Positions 43,224-53,268 are shown, counted from the first letter of the stretch. The stretch: 64,000 nt of DNA from Bradyrhizobium liaoningense (GCF_018130825.1 NZ_JAFCJS010000002.1:124001-188000); one strand, 5' to 3'. Numbers and translations are program-made. The notes: generated by a model not told the origin, from the letters alone.

Positions 43224-44233
43224 CGGCGTCGCTCCAGTCGCAGGCGATCGAGCAGCACACCGATGATGACGATGGCGCCGAGCACGACCATCTGGATGTA
43301 ACCGTCGATGCGGGTGAGATTCATGCCGTTGGACAGGATCGTGACGAACAGGGCACCGAGCACGGCGGTGCCGACCCCGCCGCGTCCGCCTGCCAGGCTC
43401 GTTCCGCCGACCACGGCACCGGCGATGGCCTGCAATGACAACGAGCCACCGAGATTCGGCTCGCCCGAGCCGGTGCGCGCGGTCATCATGATCGCGCCGA
43501 GCGCGGCGAGCGTCGAGCACAGCACATAAGTGCCGATTAGGATCCGCTTGACCGGCAGACCGGCGACCGTCGCGGCGCGTGGGTTGGTCCCGATGATGTA
43601 GAGTGAGCGGCCGAACACCGTGCGGCCGAGCATCAGATGCAGCACCAGGCCAATGGCCAGCGTGATGACAATGGCTGCCGGGATGCCAAAAATATTGCCG
43701 CTGTAAAAGAGCTGCGAGAACAGTTTGGGCACCCCCTGGACCGGACGCCCGGCGGACAGGGTGGTGGCGACGCCGATCGCTATGTTGTAGCTACCCAGCG
43801 TCGCGACGAAGGGGCTAACGCCAAGCAGCGCGATGACCACGCCATTGAACAGGCCGCAGGCGATGCCGAGGCCGAAGCCGGCGCCGAGCCCCGCGAGCAG
43901 GACGGTGGACGGATCATGGCCGGCTGCCGTGGCGCCGGCCATGGCCAACGCGGTGCCGACACTGACCATTGAAACGGCCGGCCCAAGCGCGAGGTCGAAG
44001 CCGCGGGTGAGGATCACCACGGTCTGGGCCATGGCAAACAGCGCCAGATAGCTGGTCTGCTGCGCGATATTAAGCAGATTGGCCGGGGAGAGCACGCTGC
44101 GATCGACGGCGGCAAAGCCGAGCAGCAGCACAACCAGCGCGATCGGCAGGACCGCGCGCCACAGCCATTCGCTCGAAAACGAATTCTTGCGGTTGGTCTG
44201 CTCGGTTGTCATGGACAATTCCAGGTCAGACAC
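43220..44233 (-). CDS. RbsC-type ABC permease 2
   Basis: A 337-residue permease of the ribose/simple sugar importer type, with about ten membrane segments. Features are ILTRGFDLALGPAVSMVSVG, the conserved coupling block AGAVVGGTSLAGGRGGVGTA, and LDRLRLERRR at the C-terminus. The GTG at 44233 overlaps the preceding permease stop by 8 bases; an ATG at 44212 is an alternative. With permease 1 it would form a heterodimeric channel. Such importers also move nucleosides, purines and other non-sugar compounds. Confidence 0.88.
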   Translation of the reverse strand: MSDLELSMTTEQTNRKNSFSSEWLWRAVLPIALVVLLLGFAAVDRSVLSPANLLNIAQQTSYLALFAMAQTVVILTRGFDLALGPAVSMVSVGTALAMAGATAAGHDPSTVLLAGLGAGFGLGIACGLFNGVVIALLGVSPFVATLGSYNIAIGVATTLSAGRPVQGVPKLFSQLFYSGNIFGIPAAIVITLAIGLVLHLMLGRTVFGRSLYIIGTNPRAATVAGLPVKRILIGTYVLCSTLAALGAIMMTARTGSGEPNLGGSLSLQAIAGAVVGGTSLAGGRGGVGTAVLGALFVTILSNGMNLTRIDGYIQMVVLGAIVIIGVLLDRLRLERRR

Positions 44234-45245
44234 GGGCCTTGCTCCGTCGGCTCATTTCATCCAGCGCCACAGCTGCCACCATGATGACGCCGAGGAAGAC
44301 CGGTTGCAGGCGGGAGTCGACATGCAGCAGGTTGAGCGCATTGCCGAGAATGGTCAGGAACAGCGCGCTGATGGCCACAATCTCGACGCGGCCGACACCG
44401 CCTCGCAAGGAGACGCCGCCGATCACGGCCGCAGCGATCGACTGCAGCATCATGCGGTCGCCACCAAAGCTAGCCTGGCCGGAGCCAACCTGTGCGGTGA
44501 GCAGGATACCGGTGAGGGCTGCCAGCACGCTTGACACGGCGTAGGTGCCGACGATGTGGCGCTGGATCGACACGCCTGAGACGACGGCGGCATCGACATT
44601 GCCGCCGATCGCATAGACATAGCGGCCGAACAGCGTGCGCCGCTGTATGAACATCATCACGGCAATGACGGCAAGCGCAGCATAGACAGCGGTCGGCAGG
44701 CCGAACAGCTGTGCGCGCCCAAATCCCTTCACGAAGCTGTCGGGCATGCCGTAGACAGGGATGCCGCTCGTGATCATGAGACCGACGCCGGCGGTCGCCG
44801 ACATCGTGCCGAGCGTGACCACGAAGCCGGAGACCTTCAGCTTCGCGACGCAGAAGCCGTTGACGAGCCCGACCACGAGTCCGCAGCCGATCCCTGCGGC
44901 GGCCCCGCTTGCGATGATCAGGGCGGTGTTGCCCGGGAATGCCGCGGCGGTCGCCGCCATGGTCTTGGCGGTCACCACGCTTGCCAGCGCGACGACCGCG
45001 CCGACCGAAAGGTCGAAGCCGCCCGCGACGATCACCAGCGCCTGGCCGCAGGCGACGATCGCCAGCAACGATGCGTTGCGCAGGATGTTGAGGATATTGA
45101 TGAGGCCGTAGAACTGGGAATCGACGGCCGACATGCCCGCGACGAGGGCGACCAGCAGCGCCGGCAGGAATCCGATGCGGCCGACGATCGATCGGCCGAG
45201 GCTTGTCGACCGTCGAGGCATCCCGGCGGTCACAACCGTGCTCAT
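44226..45245 (-). CDS. RbsC-type ABC permease 1
   Basis: A 339-residue paralogue of the downstream permease with the same motifs: VIVAGGFDLSVGAVVALASV, then QSIAAAVIGGVSLRGGVG as the coupling block. The ATG at 45245 overlaps the ATPase stop as ATGA. Two distinct permeases instead of one homodimer is a common variant of the ribose-type importer. Confidence 0.9.
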   Translation of the reverse strand: MSTVVTAGMPRRSTSLGRSIVGRIGFLPALLVALVAGMSAVDSQFYGLINILNILRNASLLAIVACGQALVIVAGGFDLSVGAVVALASVVTAKTMAATAAAFPGNTALIIASGAAAGIGCGLVVGLVNGFCVAKLKVSGFVVTLGTMSATAGVGLMITSGIPVYGMPDSFVKGFGRAQLFGLPTAVYAALAVIAVMMFIQRRTLFGRYVYAIGGNVDAAVVSGVSIQRHIVGTYAVSSVLAALTGILLTAQVGSGQASFGGDRMMLQSIAAAVIGGVSLRGGVGRVEIVAISALFLTILGNALNLLHVDSRLQPVFLGVIMVAAVALDEMSRRSKARV

Positions 45246-46780
45246 GCGACCTCCGCGACAAGATGCTCTCTAAAGAAGCTCGCCAGCACGCTCTGCTCGG
45301 TCTTCTCGGCACCCGTCAGCTCTGCGGCGATGCGGCCGTGGTGCATGACGTAAAGTCGGTTCGACAGCGCCAGCACCTCCGGCAGCTCCGACGACACCAC
45401 GATCACGGCGGCGCCGGCTTCGACCAGGCGCTTCATGAATTCGTAAACCCCGAGCTTAGCGCCGACGTCGATACCGACGCTCGGCTCATCGAACAGGAAC
45501 ACGGTCAGCTCGCGCGTCAGCGCGCGGCCGAGCATCACTTTCTGACGGTTGCCGCCGGACAGGGCGCCGGCGGTCCGCTCGATGTTCGGCGGCCTGAGCT
45601 GCAACTGCTCCATGACGCCTTGGATCGTGGTGCGTTCCACCGCCTGCCGCAGCACGCCGAAGCGGGCGAAGGCGGGCAGATCGAGCACGGTCATCGATGC
45701 GTTCTCGCGAATCGGGCGCGACAGCGCGAGCCCTTCGGCGACCCGGTTGGCAGGGAAGTAGGCGACGCCATTCTTCAGGCTTCGCCGTGGCGCGGGGAAT
45801 TCGTAAGGCAGGCCATCGATCCGGATCGTGCCGGAGACGATCGGTTCGATTCCGTAGATGGCGCGGATCAGCTCGGACTTGCCGCAGCCAACGAGGCCGG
45901 CGACGCCGGTGATCTCACCGGCGCGGGCGTGGAAGTTCACGTCGCGCACGCTTCCGTCTGCCAGTGTCAGGTTCTCGACGTCGACCATGACCTTGTCCGG
46001 CTTGTGAGTGATGGTCGGAAACAGCAGGTCGATTTTGCGGCCCGTCATCAGCTCGACCAGCTCGCTGTCGGTCGAGGTCGCGGCGTCGAGGGTGCGGATG
46101 TGGCGGCCATCGCGCAGCACGGTCACGCGGTCGGCGAGTGCGCGGATCTCACGCATGCGATGCGAGACGTAGATCAGCCCGATATTCTGGCTCTTCAGGC
46201 GAGCGATCAGCTCAAACAGCCGGCCGGTCTCGCGCTCGGTCAGCGACGCCGTCGGCTCGTCGAGGATGAGTAGGCGAACGCGGCTGAGTAGAGCCTTGGC
46301 GATCTCGGTCATCTGCTGGTGCGCTCGCGAGAGGTCGTCGACCCGCTGCGAGGGATCGAGATCGAAGCCGAGCTCATCGATCAACGCGGTTGCACGCTTG
46401 CGCATCTCGCCGGCATGCAATACGCCGCCGCGCGTGACCTCGCGGCCGAGGAACAGGTTCTCCTCCACCGTGAGGCTTGGAACGAGCGAGAACTCCTGAA
46501 ACACCGGACTGATGCCGATCGCCCGGGCCCGCTGCGGCGTAAGATGGCGGATTTCCTCACCGCCGAAATGGAATGTGCCCTCGTCGGGCGGGAATGTCCC
46601 TGACACGACGTTGATCAGGGTCGATTTGCCGGCACCGTTCTCACCGAACAGCACGTGCAACTCGCCGGCATGGACATCGAGATCGACCCGGTCGAGCGCA
46701 CGAACACCGGTGAATCGCTTCGAGATGCCGCGCAAGGCGAGCAAGGGTTCGGCCGGCTTCAGGTCGGTATCGACGTCCAT
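45242..46780 (-). CDS. RbsA-type ABC ATPase (two nucleotide-binding domains)
   Basis: A 512-residue ATPase with tandem ATP-binding domains, as in RbsA/XylG. The first half has Walker A FGENGAGKST, signature DDLSRAHQQMTEIAKALL and Walker B LLILDEPTASLTE. The second half has GLVGCGKSEL, ALSGGNRQKVMLGRALT and FLFDEPSVGIDVGAK. The first-domain signature LSRAHQQ departs from LSxGxxQ, as is common in this family. The start at 46780 is chosen by the onset of homology; the long frame to 47584 is a shadow of the binding protein. Confidence 0.9.
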   Translation of the reverse strand: MDVDTDLKPAEPLLALRGISKRFTGVRALDRVDLDVHAGELHVLFGENGAGKSTLINVVSGTFPPDEGTFHFGGEEIRHLTPQRARAIGISPVFQEFSLVPSLTVEENLFLGREVTRGGVLHAGEMRKRATALIDELGFDLDPSQRVDDLSRAHQQMTEIAKALLSRVRLLILDEPTASLTERETGRLFELIARLKSQNIGLIYVSHRMREIRALADRVTVLRDGRHIRTLDAATSTDSELVELMTGRKIDLLFPTITHKPDKVMVDVENLTLADGSVRDVNFHARAGEITGVAGLVGCGKSELIRAIYGIEPIVSGTIRIDGLPYEFPAPRRSLKNGVAYFPANRVAEGLALSRPIRENASMTVLDLPAFARFGVLRQAVERTTIQGVMEQLQLRPPNIERTAGALSGGNRQKVMLGRALTRELTVFLFDEPSVGIDVGAKLGVYEFMKRLVEAGAAVIVVSSELPEVLALSNRLYVMHHGRIAAELTGAEKTEQSVLASFFREHLVAEVA

Positions 46781-46842
46781 CTGGTCTCCGCGGGCGTTGG
46801 ATGAGGCGGGAGCGCAGGTCTCCCGCCTCGATGATTTGCGGG

Positions 46843-47940
46843 TTACTTGGCCTTGACCGAATAGACCGGCTTCCAGCTGCCCGGTGCCAGCACGAGGTCC
46901 ATTTGCAGTTTCGGAACGGTGGTCTTGTCGACGGCTGACGCCAGCGGCTGGGCGAGGCTCATCACCGGCTTCTTTTCGATCAGGCGCACGGCCTGGTCGA
47001 CCGAGACGGCGCCTTCGCCGACCGGGTACTGCGTCGCAAAGGCAAGGACGTCGCCGCGGTTCAGCGCGTCGAGCATCGCTTGGTTCTCGTAAGAGGACAT
47101 GATCTTCATGTCGCTGCGGCCGGCTTCGGCGACCGCACCGATAGCGGCTTCCGCGGTCGGGGCGGTGCCCCAGATCACGTTCATGTTTGGATAGGCCTGG
47201 AGCGCGTCCTGGATCAGCTGTAGCTGGACCGCAACGCCGGAGTCGCCGAACTTCTCGGCCAGGACCTTGGCGTTGGGGTTCTTCGCCACCGCTTTCTTGA
47301 AGCCTTCGTTGAAGGACTCCGCCCAGCCCGAGCCGGCCGGCCCGGGGAAGGTCACGATGTTGAGCTTGTCGCCGGGCTTGGCCTGCGCGAGCAGACCCGC
47401 GCCGGTAACTTCGCCCATGGCGACGAAGTCGACATAGATCGCGGCAGGCAGGGCATTCGGCGGCAGCGGGTTGGCGACGCCGACCACGGGCACACCCTTG
47501 GCCTTGGCCTCCTCGAACTTCTTGCTGAGACCTGCACCCGAGATGGCGCCGACGATGATCGCGTCGGGACTGCTCGCCATGCAATCATCGAACTGCGAGA
47601 GCTGCTTGGGCAGGTTCTCGTAGCCGCCGGCTTCATAGAGCGTCATGTTGACGTTCAATGCCTCGGCCTGCTTGACGATGCCATAAGCAACCGCGACCCA
47701 GAAACTGTCCTTCATATGCGGAAACAGGACGCAGAGCTTGTAGGGCTTCTCGGCCTTGGTCAAAGCCGTGTACTCGGCCGGCTTCGGTGTGCCTGAGGAG
47801 GCATCGTAGACCTTCATGGGGAACCATGGCGTCTCGGCCGCGGCGGGCGCCATCGCGGCGAAGGCGAGGCCTGCGGCGATGCCGAGGGTGGAGCAGATCG
47901 GCCGAAAATGCTCGATCGAAAGGCACGTCGCATGAGTCAT
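46843..47940 (-). CDS. TorT-like periplasmic binding protein
   Basis: A 365-residue type-I periplasmic binding protein with a signal peptide (GIAAGLAFAAMAPAAAETP). By eye it follows E. coli TorT, the TMAO-sensing binding protein: ETPWFPMKVYDASSGTP, PYKLCVLFPHMKDSFWVAVA, LYEAGGYENLPKQLSQFDDC and a C-terminus SWKPVYSVKAK. TorT works with the TorS kinase, not with a transporter, yet here the gene directly precedes an RbsA/RbsC importer, so it is probably the importer's ligand-binding subunit. AGGAGG precedes the start at 47940. The ligand may be an N-methylated or related polar compound, but this is inference from resemblance only. Confidence 0.82.
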   Translation of the reverse strand: MTHATCLSIEHFRPICSTLGIAAGLAFAAMAPAAAETPWFPMKVYDASSGTPKPAEYTALTKAEKPYKLCVLFPHMKDSFWVAVAYGIVKQAEALNVNMTLYEAGGYENLPKQLSQFDDCMASSPDAIIVGAISGAGLSKKFEEAKAKGVPVVGVANPLPPNALPAAIYVDFVAMGEVTGAGLLAQAKPGDKLNIVTFPGPAGSGWAESFNEGFKKAVAKNPNAKVLAEKFGDSGVAVQLQLIQDALQAYPNMNVIWGTAPTAEAAIGAVAEAGRSDMKIMSSYENQAMLDALNRGDVLAFATQYPVGEGAVSVDQAVRLIEKKPVMSLAQPLASAVDKTTVPKLQMDLVLAPGSWKPVYSVKAK

Positions 47941-48046
47941 AGCTCTATCCTCCTGGTTCGAATGAAAGGTGAGGGCCGACGGCTTCGGTTCCTCTGTTGC
48001 ATGCAACCGCCACGCCGCCCGTGGGCGACGCAGTCGTCGACGGGGA

Positions 48047-50008
48047 TCAGCCCGTTGCCCACTTTGCGACCGAGCGCCGCTCGAAGACTTCGCGGAACTG
48101 GCGTGTGGATTCGGGAAGGAGGGCGCCGCTGCCCCAGTCGAGGATCACGGCGTGCTGGCGGATGACATCGAGGGCATCGATCTCGCCGCTGCGGAAGCGC
48201 CGCGCGACAAGTTCCGGATCGAGCCTGGCCTTCGCGACCCGCTCCACCCTGATCCTGGCGCGGAGTGCGTCGGTTTCGGTCTTGTCCACCTCGTACTCGC
48301 AGAGTTCGGCGTCGATGATCTGCACGACGACGCCGTAGTCCTTTGCGGCGCGCTCGACTGAGACGTAGTCGTCCTTGATGTCCTCGATCACGAGGCGCGG
48401 GTCGCGGTCGAGCGGATCACCGAAGCCGCCGCCACCTGCGGTCGGTCGGGAGAAAACGTCGCCTTCGCCAATCGGCACGTCGGAAAAGATCGAGCCGAGC
48501 CGTTCTTCGCGCGTGCTGTCCTTGCGCTTCAATGTCAGCCCGTGCGGCATGGAAGGCAGGCCGCCTTCGATGCCCCACACCACGGCGCGTTCGCGGTCGC
48601 AGATGTAGGAGATCACGGTCTTCTCGGCCTGCAGCATCCGCGAGGTCTTCATCACGCCGGCGCCGCCGCGCCATTTGCCGGGGCCGGGTGAGTCCTTCAG
48701 GATCTCGCATTTAGTGGTCAGGATCGGATTGGCGCGCTCCTGGCCCTCGACCGGCTGCGACATCAGTCCAGTACCGAAGCAGGCGGTGGTGACGTTGCTG
48801 CCGTCCTTGCCGTTGCGACCGCCCCAACCGCCCGGCAGCCAGTCGTAGAACATGAAGATCGGCTTGTCGGCGCTACGGCCATCGAACCCGCCGGTGAGCA
48901 GATATTCGAGATTGAAGGCGCAGGCGAGCGCACGCTCGGGCATTAGCTTCGACCACATCTCGTAGATCGAGTTCATGATCTTCTCGAACGGCATCAGGAA
49001 GCCGGTGACCGCGATCGGCCACTTCGCATCGACGATCGAGCCTTCAGGAGCGATGATCTCGAAGCAGCGATAGAAACCGGAGTTGAGCGGCAGGTCGGGG
49101 AAGAAGGTCTTCATGCCGGCTGCGACGGCCGAGAAGGTTGCGCCAAAGGCTGAGTTGTAGATCGAGCCGATGGTCGGATGGCTGCCCGTGAAGTCGTAGA
49201 TCGCCTTGTCGCCCTTGATCGTCATCTTGATGCGGATCGGGATCATGCCTTCGCCGCCCGCCGGATCGCGATCGATGAAGTCGACCGTCTCCCATTCACC
49301 GTCGGGCAGCGCGGCGATGCGCTGGCGCGCGGAGCGCTCGACATAGTCCTGGACTGCGGCCAGACCGGCCTCGACCGTATCGCGGCCGTATTTGTTGACG
49401 AGGCGGAGGATCTCGCGTCCGCAGACGGCAGTGGCCTCGGCCTGCGCCTGGATATCGCCGATGATGGAGGCGGGATCGCGCGTGTTGGACGCGATCAAAT
49501 GCGCGACGTCCTTGCAGAAGCGTCCCTTGTCGAACAGCCGGACTGGCGTGATGCGCAGGCCTTCACGAAACATGTCGCGCGCCGCGACGTCGAACGAGCC
49601 GGGTACACTGCCGCCCATGTCGGACCAATGACCGTTGGACTGGCTGAAGGCGATGATCTTGCCGTCGGCGAAGATCGGCCGGATCAGCCGCACATCGGAG
49701 AAGTGGGTGCCGCCCGCATAAGGATCGTTGATTGCGAACACGTCGCCCTCGTGCATGTCGCCCTCGAAGTGGCGCATGACGTCCTGGCAGGTGAAGTGCA
49801 GCGTGCCGACATGGACGGCGATGTCCTGATTGCCCTGCGCTGCGCATTCTCCCTTGGCGTCGTGCAGGGCGCTGGAGAAGTCACGATTGTAGATCACGAA
49901 GGAGTAGCAGGTGCGCAGCACCTGCTCGCCCATCTGGTCGACGCTGGTGATGAAGGAGTTTTTCAGAACCTCGAAGGTCACGGGGTCGAGCGGAAGATCT
50001 CCGGCCAT
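48047..50008 (-). CDS. hyuB: Hydantoinase/oxoprolinase subunit B (pair 3)
   Basis: A 653-residue HyuB-type subunit, longer than pairs 1 and 2 by about 90 residues. It has PVTFEVLKNSFITSVDQMG, FAINDPYAGGTHFSDVRLI, SPGPGKWRGGAGVM and PTAGGGGFGDPLDR, after which about 90 residues (DYGVVVQIIDAELCEYE onward) form the C-terminal extension seen in N-methylhydantoinase B/acetone-carboxylase-like members. It starts 3 bases after the stop of subunit A. Confidence 0.9.
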   Translation of the reverse strand: MAGDLPLDPVTFEVLKNSFITSVDQMGEQVLRTCYSFVIYNRDFSSALHDAKGECAAQGNQDIAVHVGTLHFTCQDVMRHFEGDMHEGDVFAINDPYAGGTHFSDVRLIRPIFADGKIIAFSQSNGHWSDMGGSVPGSFDVAARDMFREGLRITPVRLFDKGRFCKDVAHLIASNTRDPASIIGDIQAQAEATAVCGREILRLVNKYGRDTVEAGLAAVQDYVERSARQRIAALPDGEWETVDFIDRDPAGGEGMIPIRIKMTIKGDKAIYDFTGSHPTIGSIYNSAFGATFSAVAAGMKTFFPDLPLNSGFYRCFEIIAPEGSIVDAKWPIAVTGFLMPFEKIMNSIYEMWSKLMPERALACAFNLEYLLTGGFDGRSADKPIFMFYDWLPGGWGGRNGKDGSNVTTACFGTGLMSQPVEGQERANPILTTKCEILKDSPGPGKWRGGAGVMKTSRMLQAEKTVISYICDRERAVVWGIEGGLPSMPHGLTLKRKDSTREERLGSIFSDVPIGEGDVFSRPTAGGGGFGDPLDRDPRLVIEDIKDDYVSVERAAKDYGVVVQIIDAELCEYEVDKTETDALRARIRVERVAKARLDPELVARRFRSGEIDALDVIRQHAVILDWGSGALLPESTRQFREVFERRSVAKWATG

Positions 50009-50011
50009 GGT

Positions 50012-52039
50012 TCATTCCTTCACGCGGATGATGATGTTCAGATATTTGTCGACCTCGGCGCTGGCGCCGGGCGGCACGACGGTGGTGGCGTCGACCTGCT
50101 CGACGATCGCAGGGCCTTGGAAGGAGAAGCCGCAGGGCAGGTCGTCGCGGGCATAGACGGGCGTATCGAGCCCGTTGCCCTCGAACCACACCCTGCGGCG
50201 GCTGACCGGCTCAGGGATCACGCCGGTCGGCTTGTGGACGGCGAATTCGGCCTTGGGCACGACGCCGATTGCTTTCAGGTTCAGCCGGAAGAAGCTCACG
50301 GGCGAATCGTCGCGGCGGAAATTGTATTCGCGCTTGTGCTCGGCATGGAAACTCTGGACCAGGTCGGAGATCGAGCCGATCGGGCGCGGTGCCTGGACCG
50401 CGAGCGACCGCCATTGGCCGCGATACATCATGTCGATCGATCGCTGCAGCACAATGTCGCCCTCTGCAACGCCCTCGTGGGTGAGCCGGGTGAGCGCTTC
50501 CTTCTCCAGCGCGATGAACTGTGCTTCGATATCGGCGGAGTCGGCCTCGTCAGCGCCGACCATGCAGCTCTGCGAGAAGTCGTGCTGCATGTCGACCAGC
50601 AGGCAGCCGAGCGCTGAAGTGACGCCGGGATTTGGCGGCACGATCACGACGGGGATCGCAAGCTCGCGCGCCACGTCGACGCCATGCAGGGCGCCGGCGC
50701 CGCCAAAGGCGACCAGCGCAAAATCGCGCGGATCATAGCCGCGACTGATCGAGATCAGCCGGACCGCGTCCGACATGTTGGCATTGGCGACCTTGACGAT
50801 CGCGTCGGCCGCCTCATGCAGGCCGAGGCCGAACGGCTTTGCGACGCCTTCCTCGACGGCCTGCCGGGCAAGGGCGGGATCGAGCTTGACCTTGCCGCCG
50901 GCGAGATCGGTGCCGAGCCGGCCCAGCGTGACGTTGGCGTCGGTGTTGGTTGGCTGGGTGTTGCCGTTGCCGTAGCAGGCGGGGCCCGGATAGGCGCCGG
51001 CCGATTGCGGGCCGTTGCGCAAGGAGCCCGCCGGATCGGTCCAGGCCAGCGAGCCACCGCCGGCGCCGATGGTGAGCACCTCGATCGAGGCAAAGCGGAT
51101 CGGATAGCCGAACTCGATATACCAATCCTTGGTGATGCGCGACTGGCCCTCATAGGCCAGCGATACGTCGGTCGAGGTGCCCCCCATGTCGAGGCCGATC
51201 GAATTGGGATAGCCGCAGAGGCCGGCGATGTAGCGGCTGGCGATGGCGCCTGCGGCAATGCCGGAGCCGGCGAGGCGGGCGGCGAAGTCCTTCACGGAGG
51301 CCGGCGTCATGACGCCGCCGCCGGTGTGGAGCAGCAGGAGATCGCGGGTGTATCCTTCATCGGCGAGGCGGTCGCCGAGCCGGCTCGTGTAGCTGACGAC
51401 GACCGGGCTCACGACGGCATTGGCTACTGTCGTCGAAAAGCGTTCGTGCTCGAAGATCTCGGGCAGGACTTGCGAGGAGATCGAGACGGGGACGTCGGGC
51501 ATCTCAGCGAGCAGGATATCGCGCATGGCGCGTTCATTGGCGCCGTTGAGATAGGCGTTCATGAAGCATACGGCGACCGCGGCGACGCCCCGGCGCTTGA
51601 GAATCCGCGCGACGTTGCGCGCGGCTTCGACGTCGAGCGGCTCGATCACCGCGCCGCCTGCATCAACCCGTTCGGGCACAGTCAAACGGTCGCGTCGCGG
51701 CACGTAAGGGCGCACAACGTCCTTGTAGGTATCCCAGAGATCTTCCTTGTTGGCGCGCCGGATTTCGATCACGTCGCGGAAGCCCTGGGTCGTCACCACG
51801 GCGGTGCGCGGCAGCCTGCGTGTGATCAGCGCGTTGGTCGCAACCGTGGTGCCGTGCGAAAACAGGGCCACCTTGGAAAGATCGATGCCGGCCTTGGATA
51901 CGCCGCCCATGATCCCTTCGATCGGGTCGCGCGTGGACGAAGTCTTCTCGATGCGGATGAGGCCGGTCGCCTCGTCCATGATGCAGATGTCGGTGAAAGT
52001 CCCCCCGACATCGACGGCCACACGAAGGTTCTGCATCAT
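50012..52039 (-). CDS. hyuA: Hydantoinase/oxoprolinase subunit A (pair 3)
   Basis: A 675-residue HyuA-type subunit. VAVDVGGTFTDICIMDEATG is the N-terminal nucleotide-binding signature; GLDMGGTSTDVSLAYEGQS and LTIGAGGGSLAWTDPAGS follow; VAFGGAGALHGVDVARELAI is the later glycine-rich block. It is the first structural gene downstream of an AraC regulator and precedes its B subunit by 3 bases. The second codon is also ATG (52036), so the exact start is ambiguous by one residue. Confidence 0.9.
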   Translation of the reverse strand: MMQNLRVAVDVGGTFTDICIMDEATGLIRIEKTSSTRDPIEGIMGGVSKAGIDLSKVALFSHGTTVATNALITRRLPRTAVVTTQGFRDVIEIRRANKEDLWDTYKDVVRPYVPRRDRLTVPERVDAGGAVIEPLDVEAARNVARILKRRGVAAVAVCFMNAYLNGANERAMRDILLAEMPDVPVSISSQVLPEIFEHERFSTTVANAVVSPVVVSYTSRLGDRLADEGYTRDLLLLHTGGGVMTPASVKDFAARLAGSGIAAGAIASRYIAGLCGYPNSIGLDMGGTSTDVSLAYEGQSRITKDWYIEFGYPIRFASIEVLTIGAGGGSLAWTDPAGSLRNGPQSAGAYPGPACYGNGNTQPTNTDANVTLGRLGTDLAGGKVKLDPALARQAVEEGVAKPFGLGLHEAADAIVKVANANMSDAVRLISISRGYDPRDFALVAFGGAGALHGVDVARELAIPVVIVPPNPGVTSALGCLLVDMQHDFSQSCMVGADEADSADIEAQFIALEKEALTRLTHEGVAEGDIVLQRSIDMMYRGQWRSLAVQAPRPIGSISDLVQSFHAEHKREYNFRRDDSPVSFFRLNLKAIGVVPKAEFAVHKPTGVIPEPVSRRRVWFEGNGLDTPVYARDDLPCGFSFQGPAIVEQVDATTVVPPGASAEVDKYLNIIIRVKE

Positions 52040-52203
52040 GCGTCTTCCTTTCCGGCAAGCGTTTCGCCGATCATAGGCAGACCGGCGGCTTGGGCGCTTG
52101 ACGCTGAGTGCAGGAAGATTTGTGCGAGAGAGCGAACCTCGCCCGTGCCTGGATCGACGGCTGGTTGCCTAAGGATCGGCCAGACCGGTGCGGCGTGGGG
52201 CCG

Positions 52204-53163
52204 TCAGGACGTCGGGATGCGTGAGGCCGCGCGTGCTTCGCTCGGGGTGCACCCGAACCGGCCGCGATAATTCCGGCTGAATTGCGCCTGGTCGGCGAAT
52301 CCCCATTGATAGGCGATTTCTGAAATGCTCTTGCGGCAGTTGGGATCGCGCAACAGGGTGTCGCACATCGACAGACGCTGGTTGCGGATATAGGCGCAGA
52401 CCGTCAGGCCTTCGCCTTCGAAGATCTGGTGCAGGTATCGAAGCGAGATGCCGCAGCCGTCGGCAATGGTCTGCGGCGTCAGTCGCATGTCTTCGAGGCG
52501 GGTTCGGATGAAATGCTCGCAGCGGAGCAGATGGCCGTTACGAACGGAGGACGAGTGGCCGGTCAGGACGCGGTCGTCGGATTCGATGGCCATCGTGAGG
52601 AGCTCGACGAGGTGCTTGCCCATCAACGTGCGCGCCATCTCGTCCATTTCGCTGATGCGTTCGCCGGCAAGGCGCAGCGTGTCGACGAACAAGGCGCCGA
52701 CGCTGCGGCTTGCATCGAACTGAAGCGTCGCGAGACGTTCGGGGCGCGAGATGCGCGCACGCAGGACTGCGCTGGGAATCTTCAGAACCCACAGCGCCGT
52801 CCGATCCTGATGGCTGAATTCGTATGGCAGATGGCTGCGTTCGATCAGGAATGCGCCTGGCCGACAGTGCACGACCTTGTTGTCCTGCTCGAAGCGGATT
52901 TCGGCGAGCTCCGGCACCGTGATCAGGAAGGATTCTTCGCGCTCGCTCTGGAGATGCCGTTCATGGCGTTTGTAGAGCAAGCCATTTGCGATGTTGCGGG
53001 ATACTGCAACGGGCCCCATCGACAAGGCGCCGAGGCGCGCATCGAAATCGCGGCCGCTCGGGAAGCGCAAGTCCAGTGAGAAATAGGTCCTGGAGACGAT
53101 GTCCTGCCAGTATTGCTGCCGGCTATGCGCTGGAATGTCGTTGGTCGCGTAACTGACTTGCAT
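52204..53163 (-). CDS. AraC-family transcriptional regulator
   Basis: A 319-residue regulator. Residues about 1-190 are an AraC ligand-binding-like domain of the type found in regulators of aromatic and amine catabolism. The C-terminal double helix-turn-helix has TIADGCGISLRYLHQIFEGE and SISEIAYQWGFADQAQFSRN, ending in RFGCTPSEAR. It lies 164 bases upstream of the hydantoinase A gene on the same strand and is its most likely regulator. Confidence 0.9.
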   Translation of the reverse strand: MQVSYATNDIPAHSRQQYWQDIVSRTYFSLDLRFPSGRDFDARLGALSMGPVAVSRNIANGLLYKRHERHLQSEREESFLITVPELAEIRFEQDNKVVHCRPGAFLIERSHLPYEFSHQDRTALWVLKIPSAVLRARISRPERLATLQFDASRSVGALFVDTLRLAGERISEMDEMARTLMGKHLVELLTMAIESDDRVLTGHSSSVRNGHLLRCEHFIRTRLEDMRLTPQTIADGCGISLRYLHQIFEGEGLTVCAYIRNQRLSMCDTLLRDPNCRKSISEIAYQWGFADQAQFSRNYRGRFGCTPSEARAASRIPTS

Positions 53164-53268
53164 TGCTGCGCTCCCCGCTGCCGGCTGCTTCTCCGGCGGC
53201 CAGGCCCTTGGTGAGTGTGGCGAGGGCGGCCGGATGACGTCAAGTCGAATAAGGCGGAATCAGATATT

